Origin: Stutzerimonas stutzeri
GTDB taxonomy: Bacteria; Pseudomonadota; Gammaproteobacteria; Pseudomonadales; Pseudomonadaceae
Reading direction: 5' to 3'
Assembly: GCF_024448895.1 (NCBI RefSeq)
Contig: NZ_JAMOIC010000002.1
Coordinates: 248,001 to 312,000 of the forward strand
Length of the DNA: 64,000 bases
Numbering within the stretch: the first letter of the stretch is position 1; every line of letters starts with the position of its first letter. This document shows positions 21,599 through 30,416 of this stretch, one piece after another. The notes under the pieces were generated by a model. It made no database searches and was not told where the DNA came from. It saw nothing but the letters and a program-made list of their open reading frames with translations. Position numbers and translations under genes: made by a program.

Positions 21599-23248
21599 AT
21601 GAGCCTGCACCATAACGCTGAAACCCATGAGGTGCTGAACCAGGTCCCGCCGCTCGAAGGTGCGAATCTGTATCGCCTCGACCTGCCGCTGCAGGACTGG
21701 GTGCGGCGATACCGCGGAGGCTGGGCCGACTCGCGTCTGGATGCCTACGGCGCTCTGGCCGGTGGTCCACTGATGGCCGCAGGCTTTCTTGCCAACGAAA
21801 ACAAGCCGGTTTTCAAGAGTCATGACCGCTATGGCCATCGTCTCGATCTGGTGGAATTTCACCCGGGTTATCACCAGCTCATGAGCGCAGCGATCGCCCA
21901 TGGCATTCCGTCGCTGCCCTGGACCGATCCGCAACCTGGCGCTCAGGTGGCGCGAGCCGGGCTGATGTATCTGCACAATCAGGCCGAATCCGGCAGCAGC
22001 TGCCCGTTGACCATGACCTACGCCAGCGTACCGGCGCTGCGGCAACAGCCTGGAATTGCCGAGATCTGGTTGCCGAAGATCCTCAGCCTGGATTACGACC
22101 CGCGCAATGTGCCGATGGAGCAGAAAAACGGCCTGACCATCGGCATGGCCATGACCGAGAAGCAGGGCGGCACTGATGTGCGCGCCAATACCACCCGTGC
22201 CCATGCCGTTGGCGCTACGGGGCCGGGGCAGATGTACGAGCTGGTCGGGCACAAGTGGTTCTGCTCGGCGCCCATGTGCGATGCCTTTCTGACCCTGGCG
22301 CAAACCGACAGGGGCCTGTCCTGCTTCTTGCTGCCGCGCCACCGACCAGACGGCAGCCGTAACCAGTTTTATATCCAGCGGCTGAAGAACAAGCTCGGCA
22401 ACTGGTCGAACGCGTCCAGCGAGGTCGAGTACCGCGGCGCGCTGGCCTGGATGATCGGCGAGGAAGGGCGGGGCGTTCCAACCATCATCGAGATGGTTTC
22501 GTCGACCCGCTTCGACTGCATGATCGGCTCCAGTTCATTGATGCGACAGGCGCTGACCCAGGCCATGCATCACTGCGCGCATCGCCAGGTGGGCGGTCGT
22601 GCCCTGATCGAGCAGCCATTGATGCAGAACGTGTTGGCCGACCTGGCGCTGGAGAGCGAAGCCGCACTGGCGCTTACCATGCGCATGGGGCGAGCCCTCG
22701 ACAATCCCTTCGAAGAGCAGGAAGAGAAATTCGCCCGACTGGTGACCGCGGTCGGCAAGTACTGGATATGCAAACGTGCGCCAGAAATGATCGCCGAGGC
22801 CAGTGAATGCTTGGGCGGCGCCGGATACGTCGAGGAAACCATCATGCCGCGGCTATACCGCGAGGCCCCGGTGAACTCCATCTGGGAAGGCTCGGGCAAC
22901 GTTCAGTGCCTGGATGTTTTGCGCGCGCTTTCAAAGGAGGCTGGCGTGCTCGAAGTCCTATTCACCGAGCTGGGCGATGGTCACGGCGATTCCCGTTTGA
23001 AGAAGCACATCGACCGGTTGCAAAGCGCTTTCACCGATAAGGACGACATCCAGTACCGCGCGCGTCAGCTCACCGAGGATGTGGCCGTTGCGCTGCAGGC
23101 CAAACTGCTGCTCGAGGCGGGTAACGAGGCGGTTTCGGATGCTTTCATCGCCAGTCGCCTTTACGGCGGCGGGCGAGTCTTCGGCACCCTGCCGCGTGGG
23201 TTGGACATCAGCGCGCTGCTGGCTCGCAGTGCGCCGTTCCTGGACTAG
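21599..23248 (+). CDS. AidB-like acyl-CoA dehydrogenase
   Basis: 549-residue flavoprotein of the acyl-CoA dehydrogenase family, with the length and N-terminal extension of AidB rather than the 380-residue catabolic enzymes. Motifs: GMAMTEKQGGTDVRANTT (flavin region), GHKWFCSAPMCDAFLTLA, KNKLGNWSNASSEVEY and ECLGGAGYVEE. AidB is an alkylation-response protein in E. coli; other members oxidise branched acyl-CoAs, so the substrate is open. A GAGGAG ribosome site lies 7 bp before the ATG. Confidence 0.85.
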   Translation: MSLHHNAETHEVLNQVPPLEGANLYRLDLPLQDWVRRYRGGWADSRLDAYGALAGGPLMAAGFLANENKPVFKSHDRYGHRLDLVEFHPGYHQLMSAAIAHGIPSLPWTDPQPGAQVARAGLMYLHNQAESGSSCPLTMTYASVPALRQQPGIAEIWLPKILSLDYDPRNVPMEQKNGLTIGMAMTEKQGGTDVRANTTRAHAVGATGPGQMYELVGHKWFCSAPMCDAFLTLAQTDRGLSCFLLPRHRPDGSRNQFYIQRLKNKLGNWSNASSEVEYRGALAWMIGEEGRGVPTIIEMVSSTRFDCMIGSSSLMRQALTQAMHHCAHRQVGGRALIEQPLMQNVLADLALESEAALALTMRMGRALDNPFEEQEEKFARLVTAVGKYWICKRAPEMIAEASECLGGAGYVEETIMPRLYREAPVNSIWEGSGNVQCLDVLRALSKEAGVLEVLFTELGDGHGDSRLKKHIDRLQSAFTDKDDIQYRARQLTEDVAVALQAKLLLEAGNEAVSDAFIASRLYGGGRVFGTLPRGLDISALLARSAPFLD

Positions 23249-23272
23249 CGAGCGGTTGTAGATCACGCAGCG

Positions 23273-24232
23273 TCAGGCTTGCCCGGCCAGGATGCTTGCC
23301 AACACCTGGCGGTCGATATTGGCGCCGCTGAGCACCACGCCGATGCGCTCGCCACGGTTGCGCTCGCGCTCCTTCATCGCTGCTGCCAGTGCAGCGGCGC
23401 CTGCGCCTTCGGCGAGGTTATGGGTGTCCTCGTGCAGCGCAACGATGGCTTGGCGAATCTCGGCATCGTCGACTCGCACGATGCGCGCCGCGCCTGATCG
23501 GATGATTTCCAATGCCTCCGGTACCGGCATCCGGCACGCCATGCCATCGGCGAAGGTATCGGCCGTTTCGGTGCAGACCAGACTGCTCTGCTCGAAGCTC
23601 AGGGCATAGGCGTCGGCAGCGCTGGACACCACGCCGATGACCTCGGTATCCAGGCCTAGCAGATCGCGGGTTCGAATCATTCCGCAGATGCCGGAGCCGA
23701 GGCCGATCGGCACATAAACCCGGCGCAGATCCGGCAGCGCTTCGAGCAGCTCCAGCGCATAGGTGGCGACGCCGCAGATCAGGTCCGGATGCAGGGATGG
23801 GACGAAGTGCCAGCCGTTTTCCTCAGACAGTTCTGCGGCGCGCTGGCGAGCCGTGTCGAAGTCGCGACCATACTCGATCACCTCGGCGCCACAGGCACGC
23901 ATGGCTGCGTTTTTTTCCGCCGAGTTACCCTCCGGGACCAGAATCTGCAAACGCAGGCCTGCCTTGCGTGCTGCCATCGCCATGCTGATGCCATGATTGC
24001 CGCGGGTGGCGGTAATGAGACCTGGCAAATGAGGTTCGCGCTTGAGCAGCTCGTGCACATAGAGCACACCGCCGCGCACCTTGAACGCGCCAGCCGGGGT
24101 GTGATTCTCATGCTTGACCCAGACCTCGCAGCCCAGCCGCTCGGCGAGCAATGGCCAGGACAGCTGAGGCGTCGGCGGTACGCTCTGATTTATCAGCTCG
24201 GCTGCCTGACGCAGTGCAGGTAGATCGAACAT
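23273..24232 (-). CDS. Threonine/serine dehydratase-like PLP enzyme
   Basis: 319 residues, fold-type II PLP enzyme. The PLP lysine lies in PAGAFKVRGG; RGNHGISMAMAARKAG binds the carboxylate and GLGSGICG the phosphate. There is no C-terminal regulatory domain, so it resembles catabolic dehydratases or related ammonia-lyases. It is divergent from a MocR-type regulator only 81 bp away, which probably controls it. The exact amino acid substrate cannot be read from sequence. Confidence 0.85.
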   Translation of the reverse strand: MFDLPALRQAAELINQSVPPTPQLSWPLLAERLGCEVWVKHENHTPAGAFKVRGGVLYVHELLKREPHLPGLITATRGNHGISMAMAARKAGLRLQILVPEGNSAEKNAAMRACGAEVIEYGRDFDTARQRAAELSEENGWHFVPSLHPDLICGVATYALELLEALPDLRRVYVPIGLGSGICGMIRTRDLLGLDTEVIGVVSSAADAYALSFEQSSLVCTETADTFADGMACRMPVPEALEIIRSGAARIVRVDDAEIRQAIVALHEDTHNLAEGAGAAALAAAMKERERNRGERIGVVLSGANIDRQVLASILAGQA

Positions 24233-24281
24233 CGGATAGCTCCTTGTCGGGGTTTGACGTCGATCCTATGGACGCGCATTG

Positions 24282-24322
24282 TGTGGGTAAATACTTATAT
24301 TGCATGGCAGACAATGTGGTTA
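24282..24322 (+). promoter_or_regulatory. Candidate MocR direct-repeat operator
   Basis: Two near-identical octamers in the same direction, TGTGGGTA (24282-24289) and TGTGGTTA (24315-24322), spaced 33 bp apart, about three helical turns, in the short gap between the dehydratase and the MocR gene; the second overlaps the MocR start codon. Direct repeats in a divergent intergenic gap are a common MocR operator layout. Assignment is inference. Confidence 0.35.
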
Positions 24323-25657
24323 CCTGAACTCGAAGCCGACGATCAGCCGCGCTATCTCGCACTGGTCGACGCCATGGCCTCGGCCATTTCACGGGGTGAA
24401 CTCAAGCCTGGCGACCGCTTACCGCCTCAGCGGCGACTGGCCTGGGCGCTCGGCCTCAACCCGAGCACGGCGATGCAGGCCTATCGCGAAGCGGCGCGCC
24501 GACATCTGGTAGGTGGCGAGGTGGGGCGCGGCACCTTTGTGCTGGCCAGCAGCCGCGAGGCCAGTCTGTTCCGCCTGAAGCTGCCCGATGTGCATCCGGA
24601 GCTGGTGGACCTGTCGACCAACCTGCCGGTACTCGACCCCGACGATGAAGATCTGCAGCGCAGCATGACCGCGCTGTGCGCGAAGGGTGAGGTGGCGACG
24701 CTGCAAGGCTATCCCTCGGCGCGCAGTCTGCAGCGTGGCCAACTTGCCGTGAGCAACTGGTTGCGCAGCCGTTCGCTGGAAATGACCCCGCAGCAGGTGC
24801 TGCTCTGTGCAGGTGCGCAGCAGGGTGTGTTCGCTGCGTTGATCGGATTATGCGAGCCCGGTGAGCCGGTGCTGGTGGAGGCGCTGACCTCGCCGGGCAT
24901 CAAGGCGGCCGGAAGGCAGTTGCGCCTGCCGCTGCATGGCGTGGCGATGGATGAGTACGGCATCCTTCCGGATGATTTCGACCGCTTGGTGCGCGCCACA
25001 TCGGCGCGCGTCGCGGTGCTGACGCCCTGCATGCAGAACCCCACCGGCGTCAGCATGGATGTCCGGCGGCGCGACGCCATCGCTGCCGTGGCGCGGCGGC
25101 ACGACCTGCTGATCATCGAGGATGACATCTATGGCGCGCTGGGAGACGAGCCGCCTCTGGCCTCTGTGCTGCCCGAACGCACGCTGCTGATTAGCAGTCT
25201 GTCGAAAACGGTCGCCCCAGGCCTGCGGCTGGGCTTTATTGCCGGGCCGGAAAACTGGCTGTCGCGCATTGATCCCGAACGGCAGGCGACCAGCTGGGCT
25301 TTGTCGACACTGTGCCTGCGGATTGCCAGTGACTGGCTCGAAGATGGCACCGCGGCGCGCCGACTGGCCTGGCAGCGCGAGCAGATGACCCGTCGCTGGC
25401 GCCTGGCGCAGAAACTGCTTGGCCCAACAGGGCTGGTCGCCTCGCCGCATCTCTGGTTGTCGCTGCCGGGTGATCGTGATCTTGCAGGGCTCTGCCGCGA
25501 TGCCGGCATCGAGGCGGCGTTAGCGGAAGTCTTCGCGGTTGGCCACGACGCACCCCATGCGCTGCGCCTGAGCCTGACGGCAGCGCCCAGCCTGGTGATA
25601 CTCAAGGCGCGGCTGGAAGCGATTGCCCTTGCGCTGGCGGCTTCTCCTCCTCGCTAA
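24314..25657 (+). CDS. MocR-type regulator (GntR domain fused to aminotransferase fold)
   Basis: 447 residues. The N-terminal winged helix of GntR type (about residues 10-80: ISRGELKPGDRLPPQRRLAWALGLNPSTAMQAYR) is followed by a class I aminotransferase-like domain with the PLP lysine motif SSLSKTVAPGLRLGF and the QNPTG motif. MocR proteins sense PLP or amino-acid derivatives and usually control a neighbour, here the divergent dehydratase. The start at MWLPELEADD is chosen by family; upstream in-frame codons are not conserved. Confidence 0.88.
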   Translation: MWLPELEADDQPRYLALVDAMASAISRGELKPGDRLPPQRRLAWALGLNPSTAMQAYREAARRHLVGGEVGRGTFVLASSREASLFRLKLPDVHPELVDLSTNLPVLDPDDEDLQRSMTALCAKGEVATLQGYPSARSLQRGQLAVSNWLRSRSLEMTPQQVLLCAGAQQGVFAALIGLCEPGEPVLVEALTSPGIKAAGRQLRLPLHGVAMDEYGILPDDFDRLVRATSARVAVLTPCMQNPTGVSMDVRRRDAIAAVARRHDLLIIEDDIYGALGDEPPLASVLPERTLLISSLSKTVAPGLRLGFIAGPENWLSRIDPERQATSWALSTLCLRIASDWLEDGTAARRLAWQREQMTRRWRLAQKLLGPTGLVASPHLWLSLPGDRDLAGLCRDAGIEAALAEVFAVGHDAPHALRLSLTAAPSLVILKARLEAIALALAASPPR

Positions 25658-25735
25658 ACGCACCAAAACGGGTGCTACCGCTGTCATCGAACAGCAGGCA
25701 AGATGTTTTCAATGAACAGACAAGGAAAACCCACC

Positions 25736-27208
25736 ATGAATCCAGCAGGCGAGACCTTTCGCATTGCCACCAGCGCTGAAGCGGCCGTGGACCACCTTGC
25801 CGAGCTGCACCAGCATGCCACCCGCTCGCTGAACCAGGCGCTCAAACGCTACGTCAAGACGCGCCAGGAACCCGATGCGGCCGAGCGCGCGCAGTTTCGC
25901 TATCCCGAATTGCGCCTGACCTATGAATGCCACGGCGAGGTGCCGGCATCTACCCGTGCCTATGCCAAGGTGCAGTCTCCGGGTGTCTACAGCGTGACCG
26001 TGACCCATCCGGCGGCTTTCCGCAGCTATCTGCTCGATCAGCTGCAGCCATTGATCAAGGACTTTGCGGTAACGGTCGAGGTCGGCATCAGCGACCGCAA
26101 CATTCCCTATCCCTATGTGATCGAGCAGGGCGATGAATTGGCCGGCACTGGTGTGACCGCTGCCGAGCTTGCCCGAGTATTTCCCAGCACCGATCTGTCC
26201 GCGGCCACCGACGACATCGCCGACGGTCTCTATGACTGGGAGCACGCCGACCCCTATCCGCTGGCGCTCTTCGACGGCGCGCGGGTGGATTTCTCGCTGC
26301 GCCGGCTGGTGCATTACACCGGCAGCGACTGGCGCCACGTGCAGCCCTGGATCCTGCTGACCAACTATCACCGCTATGTCGACCAGTTCATCCGCCACGG
26401 CCTCGACATGCTGCGTGACGACACCCGTTTCGTGCGCATGGTGTTGCCCGGCAACATCACCATCGAGCGCGGCATGGAGGAGGGCGAGGCCCAGGCAATC
26501 ATTGGCGGCGTGCTCTGGCACCGCTACCAGATGCCGGCGTACCACCTGCAGGCCAAAGATGGCGACGGCGTTACCCTGGTGAACATCGGCGTCGGCCCGT
26601 CGAACGCCAAGAACATCACCGATCACCTTGCCGTGCTGCGCCCGCATTGCTGGTTGATGATCGGCCACTGCGGAGGGCTGCGGCAGTCGCAGTCCATCGG
26701 TGACTACGTGCTGGCCCACGCCTACATGCGTCGTGACGGCATTCTTGATCGCGTGCTGCCGCCACACATCCCACTGCCGGCGCTGGCTGAAGTCCAGCAG
26801 GCCTTGCAGGAAGCCGCCGCCCAGGTGACGGGCGAACAGGGCGAAGCGCTCAAGCGCCGTTTGCGCACAGGCACCGTGCTGACCTACGACGACCGGAACT
26901 GGGAGTTGCGCTGGGCGCAGGAGCGGCCGCTGATCAACTTGTCACGCGCCGTGGCGGTGGACATGGAAAGTGGCACCATCGCCGCCCAGGGTTATCGCTT
27001 GCGAGTGCCCTACGGCACCCTGCTCTGCGTGTCGGACAAGCCGCTGCACAGCGAGATCAAACTGCCGGGATCGGCCAACGCCTTCTATGAACGCGCGGTG
27101 ACCCAGCATCTGAAGATCGGTATCGCTGCGCTCGATCTGTTGCGTACCCAGCTCAACTCGCTGCATTCTCGCAAACTGCGTAGCTTCGACGAGCCGCCGT
27201 TCCGGTAA
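25736..27208 (+). CDS. amn: AMP nucleosidase
   Basis: Hydrolyses AMP to adenine and ribose-5-phosphate, balancing purine pools; 490 residues, the usual length. An N-terminal regulatory domain (to about 170) is followed by a nucleoside-phosphorylase-fold catalytic domain with MIGHCGGLRQSQSIGDYVLAH and AVDMESGTIAAQGYRLRVPYGTLLCVSDKPL. Start at MNPAGETFRI with AGGAAAA upstream; an in-frame ATG 33 bp earlier is less well placed. Followed by a strong terminator. Confidence 0.95.
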   Translation: MNPAGETFRIATSAEAAVDHLAELHQHATRSLNQALKRYVKTRQEPDAAERAQFRYPELRLTYECHGEVPASTRAYAKVQSPGVYSVTVTHPAAFRSYLLDQLQPLIKDFAVTVEVGISDRNIPYPYVIEQGDELAGTGVTAAELARVFPSTDLSAATDDIADGLYDWEHADPYPLALFDGARVDFSLRRLVHYTGSDWRHVQPWILLTNYHRYVDQFIRHGLDMLRDDTRFVRMVLPGNITIERGMEEGEAQAIIGGVLWHRYQMPAYHLQAKDGDGVTLVNIGVGPSNAKNITDHLAVLRPHCWLMIGHCGGLRQSQSIGDYVLAHAYMRRDGILDRVLPPHIPLPALAEVQQALQEAAAQVTGEQGEALKRRLRTGTVLTYDDRNWELRWAQERPLINLSRAVAVDMESGTIAAQGYRLRVPYGTLLCVSDKPLHSEIKLPGSANAFYERAVTQHLKIGIAALDLLRTQLNSLHSRKLRSFDEPPFR

Positions 27209-27229
27209 AGGAGCGGCACGCTGCAATAG

Positions 27230-27257
27230 AAAAGCCCGAGATCAACTCGGGCTTTTT
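27230..27257 (+). terminator. Rho-independent terminator after amn
   Basis: AAAAGCCCGAG, a 5-base loop (ATCAA), then CTCGGGCTTTT followed by T: an 11-bp stem with an A-tract on one side and a T-tract on the other. It can serve amn on the plus strand and hupE, which ends at 27293 on the minus strand. Confidence 0.92.
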
Positions 27258-27292
27258 AGCTTTTGCTTCTACTTGCAGCTTGGCGCTGCTCG

Positions 27293-27865
27293 TCAGGCTG
27301 CCAGCAACCAGGCACCGGCCAGTGCAGAAGCAGCCCCCGCAATACGCACCAGCGGTGCCGCGACCTGCGGAAGATTACGCGCCACGACGTAACCGGCCCC
27401 GTGCAGCATTGCGGTGGCGACAATGAAGCCCGCCGCATAACCCCAGGGGCTGGAGAGCGCCGGCAACTCCAGTCCGTGCGCGACGCCATGGCTGAGCGCG
27501 AACAGAGCGGTTAACCCGGCTGCAACAGCCAGAGGCGGACGCACCGCCAGAGCCACCAGCAGCCCGAGTGCGAGGACCGATCCGGCGATACCCGTTTCCA
27601 TGAACGGCAGCTGCATCCCCGTGAATCCGAACAGGCCTCCAACCAGCATGGTCGCGACGAAGGTCAGCGGCAGTGCCCAGCGCGCCTTGCCTGTCTGCTG
27701 CGCGGCCCAGAGACCGACGGCGAGCATGGCCAACAGGTGATCAAGGCCGAAGATTGGGTGTGCAATGCCGGACATCACGCCCGCGTGGTCATGGCCGGGA
27801 TGGGCCAGCGCCAGGGCCGGGCTGAGCAGCAGGGCGGACACGGCGAACAGTTTCTGCAGTTTCAT
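27293..27865 (-). CDS. HupE/UreJ family nickel transporter
   Basis: 190 residues: signal peptide then a conserved histidine-rich start (AHPGHDHAG), HPIFGLDHLLAMLAVGLWA, and about six membrane helices; FALSHGVAHGLELP is the second metal-type motif. HupE/UreJ proteins import nickel or cobalt for urease or hydrogenase. It lies 99 bp after ureG on the same strand, so nickel supply to urease is the natural role. Start at MKLQKLFAV with AGAGGAAAA upstream. PA-type urease clusters elsewhere often carry this gene. Confidence 0.9.
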   Translation of the reverse strand: MKLQKLFAVSALLLSPALALAHPGHDHAGVMSGIAHPIFGLDHLLAMLAVGLWAAQQTGKARWALPLTFVATMLVGGLFGFTGMQLPFMETGIAGSVLALGLLVALAVRPPLAVAAGLTALFALSHGVAHGLELPALSSPWGYAAGFIVATAMLHGAGYVVARNLPQVAAPLVRIAGAASALAGAWLLAA

Positions 27866-27964
27866 GCGGGTTTTCCTCTGAGTTGCATGGCGCACGCGCA
27901 ATGCGCCGGATGGATGCGTGGGTGCTGGTCCGGTGAGGCTGGCCCAGCGAAATCCGTAGTCGCG

Positions 27965-28579
27965 TCAGGTGGCGCTGAGCATTCCCTGTTTCTCGATGAA
28001 GGCGATGATCTCGTCGAGGCCCTGCCCAACCTTCTGGTTGCTGAAGACGAATGGCTTGTCGCCACGCATCTTGCGGGTGTCGCGGTCCATGACCTCCAGC
28101 GACGCGCCAACCATGGGTGCCAGGTCGATCTTGTTGATCACCAGCAGATCGGACTTGCAGATGCCCGGACCGCCCTTGCGTGGCAGCTTGTCGCCAGCCG
28201 AGACGTCGATGACGTAGATGGTCAGGTCGGACAGCTCGGGGCTGAAAGTCGCCGAAAGGTTGTCGCCGCCGGATTCGACGATGATCAGGTCCAGCCCTGG
28301 GAAACGGCGGTTGAGCTGCTCGACGGCTTCCAGATTGATCGAGGCATCTTCGCGGATCGCCGTGTGCGGGCAGCCGCCGGTTTCAACGCCAATGATGCGT
28401 TCCGGCGCCAAGGCTTCGTTGCGCACCAAAAACTGGGCGTCTTCCTGGGTGTAGATGTCGTTGGTGACCACCGCGAGGTTGTAGCGCTCGCGTAGGGCCA
28501 GACAAAGGGCAAGGGTCAGCGCGGTCTTGCCGGAACCGACCGGGCCGCCGATCCCGACGCGCAGGGGTTGGGTGTTCAT
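27965..28579 (-). CDS. ureG: Urease accessory GTPase UreG
   Basis: 204-residue SIMIBI GTPase that drives nickel delivery to urease. P-loop [11 protein letters not shown], metal-binding [11 protein letters not shown] (the Cys-Pro-His motif), and the NKxD-type VINKIDLA. Start at [19 protein letters not shown] lies 7 bp upstream, while the ATG two codons earlier is too close to it. A 502-bp gap filled with repeats separates it from ureF, unusual for a gene pair that is normally adjacent. Confidence 0.95.
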   Translation of the reverse strand: MNTQPLRVGIGGPVGSGKTALTLALCLALRERYNLAVVTNDIYTQEDAQFLVRNEALAPERIIGVETGGCPHTAIREDASINLEAVEQLNRRFPGLDLIIVESGGDNLSATFSPELSDLTIYVIDVSAGDKLPRKGGPGICKSDLLVINKIDLAPMVGASLEVMDRDTRKMRGDKPFVFSNQKVGQGLDEIIAFIEKQGMLSAT

Positions 28580-29081
28580 GGACATTCTCCTCTGGAAGGC
28601 AGCTTGGCTGCCTCGGGATTGATGCAAGGGAATCGCGCCTGCCGGTGGGGCAGGTGGATGGGATTCGTAGGGGCGAACTTGTTCGCCCGCGTGAGCTGGC
28701 TCGGGTGTTGGGAATAAGCGCTGTGCATTTTTTGTCTTGAGCTGCAGGCGGCATGGCCGCTGCTCCTTTTCCGCGAGAGCGCGCGCTGAGTACCGCATCG
28801 ATCTGGCGGCCGCGGCGCGTGCGGCTTTGTGCCTGCGCTCGGCTTTCTGAAGGGGAATCGAACCATCAGACGCTGCTGAACTACCATTTCAGACCGTAGG
28901 ATGGGTTGAGCCTGCGATACCCATCGGTGAGTTCCTGATTTGATGGGTATCGCTTCGCTCAACGCCATCCTACGGGTGGTATCGGTGGTGGGGCGTTGCA
29001 CCCAAGTTCGGGCCAATGATCGAGTGATGTCATCCGAAAATGTATGTGCCGCCAGCATCTGTCCGCGTGTCGCGAAGGCCC
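28580..29081. other. Repeat-filled gap between ureF and ureG
   Basis: 502 bp without a credible gene inside the ureEFG unit. It holds a GTAGGGGCGAAC-TT-GTTCGCCC palindrome (28667-28688), a 27-base end piece (CGCTCGGCTTTCTGAAGGGGAATCGA, 28836-28862) shared with the inverted repeat at 58.5-59 kb, and an 80-bp inverted repeat (28895-28974). Confidence 0.7.
28895..28974. repeat. 80-bp inverted repeat (GTAGGATGGG family)
   Basis: Arms of about 32 bp: CGTAGGATGGGTTGAGCCTG... against ...CGCTCAACGCCATCCTACG, with GCGATACCCATC pairing GATGGGTATCGC inside. A half copy (GATGGGTATCGCTTCGCTCA...) recurs at 55851-55883 upstream of urtA, so it is a dispersed family. Confidence 0.85.
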
Positions 29082-29759
29082 TCATGATCTAAACAACCGA
29101 CTGTACTGCCGTTCATGCGCCATGCTGGCCAACGCCAGCCCAAATGCCGCGCTTCCCCAATGCTCTGGCTCAATCGAGGTCGCGTCGCGCTGGGCCCGTT
29201 GCAGGCTTGGCAGCAACTGGGAGGTCAACCGCTGGGCCGCCTGCTGCCCGAGCGGCAGGGTCTTCATCAACACCGCCAGCTGATTCTCTAACCAACCCCA
29301 GAGCCAGGCGGTAAGCGCATCTTCAGCACTGATCCCCCATGCCCGCGCGGCCAAGGCCCAGCCGAGGGCTAAACCGGGCTCTTCGATACGCTCATAAAGG
29401 GCGCGTGCCGCTTCATCGAGTTCCGGCAGATTGTCCAACAGCTGCTTGAGCGAATATCCCATCTGCCGACTTTCCAGCCTCAGCTCACGGGTTTCCCGAC
29501 TGGCGCGATGGCAGGCTGCGAGCCGTTTAAGTTCAGGCCAATCTTGAGCGCTGGCGGCGCGGCAGTGAGCAAAGAGGAGTGGCGCTTCGAAACGTGCCAG
29601 GTTCAGCATGAGCTGGTCGCTCAGCCAGCTGCGCGCGGTGCTTTCATCCTTTACTTGTTCGCGTTCTACGGCCATTTCCAGGCCCTGCGAATAGCTGTAT
29701 CCACCGATTGGCAGCTGTGGGCTGGCAAGGCGCAGCAAGGCGAACGCGGCTGGATTCAC
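29082..29759 (-). CDS. ureF: Urease accessory protein UreF
   Basis: 225 residues. UreF bridges UreD-urease and UreG and gates nickel insertion. Typical motifs are LLRLASPQLPIGGYSYSQGLE near the N-terminus and ETRELRLESRQMGYSL. It starts with GTG overlapping the ureE stop (GTGA), so the two are translationally coupled. Confidence 0.94.
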   Translation of the reverse strand: MNPAAFALLRLASPQLPIGGYSYSQGLEMAVEREQVKDESTARSWLSDQLMLNLARFEAPLLFAHCRAASAQDWPELKRLAACHRASRETRELRLESRQMGYSLKQLLDNLPELDEAARALYERIEEPGLALGWALAARAWGISAEDALTAWLWGWLENQLAVLMKTLPLGQQAAQRLTSQLLPSLQRAQRDATSIEPEHWGSAAFGLALASMAHERQYSRLFRS

Positions 29760-30256
29760 GTACGCACGCCGAACTGATGCAGGCGCGGTGCGTAGCTGAA
29801 TTCCGCCTCGCCTGCATGTGAGTGGTGATGGCCGCCACCGTACGCGCCATGTTCCGGCTGGAAGGGCGCCTCGATGTGTTCGACGCTGGCGCCAAGTTGC
29901 AGCAGCATGTCCTTGAGCACGTAATCGTCGAGCAATCGCAGCCAGCCGTCACCGACCTGAAGAGCGACATGGCGATTGCCCAAGTGGTAAGCCGCGCGGG
30001 TCAGTTCGAAAGCGCTGGCGCAGGTGACGTGGAGAAGCTTCTCGGCGCGCGCCCGCACGATAACGATGCGGCCGTCTTCTGCCTGCAAGCACTCGCCATC
30101 GCGTAACGGAGGCTGGCCGCGCTCGAGAAACAGGCCGACGTCTTCGGTATTGGTGGTAAAGCAGCGCAGCCGGGATTTGCTGCGCGCTTCGTAGCTCAGC
30201 TCCAGTTCAGCGTCGGGGTGAGGGTGCGGTGCGGTGCGTTGGCGTATGACGAGCAT
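29756..30256 (-). CDS. ureE: Urease accessory nickel-binding protein UreE
   Basis: 166-residue nickel metallochaperone. Start MLVIRQRTAPHPHPDAELEL; the peptide-binding domain is followed by a metal-binding domain (YHLGNRHVALQV) and a histidine-containing tail (GGGHHHSHAGEAEF). The frame is open far upstream but only this ATG gives family sequence; GGAAC lies upstream. First gene of ureEFG, 24 bp from the predicted sigma-54 start site. Confidence 0.95.
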   Translation of the reverse strand: MLVIRQRTAPHPHPDAELELSYEARSKSRLRCFTTNTEDVGLFLERGQPPLRDGECLQAEDGRIVIVRARAEKLLHVTCASAFELTRAAYHLGNRHVALQVGDGWLRLLDDYVLKDMLLQLGASVEHIEAPFQPEHGAYGGGHHHSHAGEAEFSYAPRLHQFGVRT

Positions 30257-30290
30257 GGGCGGTTCCGGTTGTACCTGTGGGTACAAGCAG

Positions 30291-30307
30291 AGCAAGGCCC
30301 TTGCCAA
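30291..30307 (-). promoter_or_regulatory. Sigma-54 promoter of ureEFG
   Basis: On the minus strand: TTGGCAAGGGCCTTGCT. The invariant GG and GC are spaced by exactly 10 bp; compared with TGGCACG-N4-TTGCW only one base differs. Predicted start near 30280, 24 bp before the ureE ATG. Confidence 0.78.
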
Positions 30308-30368
30308 CCTGGGTAATGGCGCATCCAGCGGGCTTGGTGGGATGAGTGCCTGATAATGGGGCTCTTGA

Positions 30369-30385
30369 TGATCCATTAGGGTGCA
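30369..30385 (-). promoter_or_regulatory. Candidate NtrC enhancer site for ureEFG
   Basis: Minus strand TGCACCCTAATGGATCA matches the NtrC consensus TGCACCA-N3-TGGTGCA at 11 of 14 defined positions by my count. Centred about 97 bp upstream of the predicted start. A further half site TGCACCA on the plus strand lies at 30399-30405. Confidence 0.55.
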
Positions 30386-30416
30386 AGCGCTCTTAGACTG
30401 CACCATAAAGAGTCGC

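Noticed and set aside
25709-26767. 352-codon minus-strand frame opposite amn
   Set aside because: Lies antisense to a complete AMP nucleosidase; no recognisable protein features.
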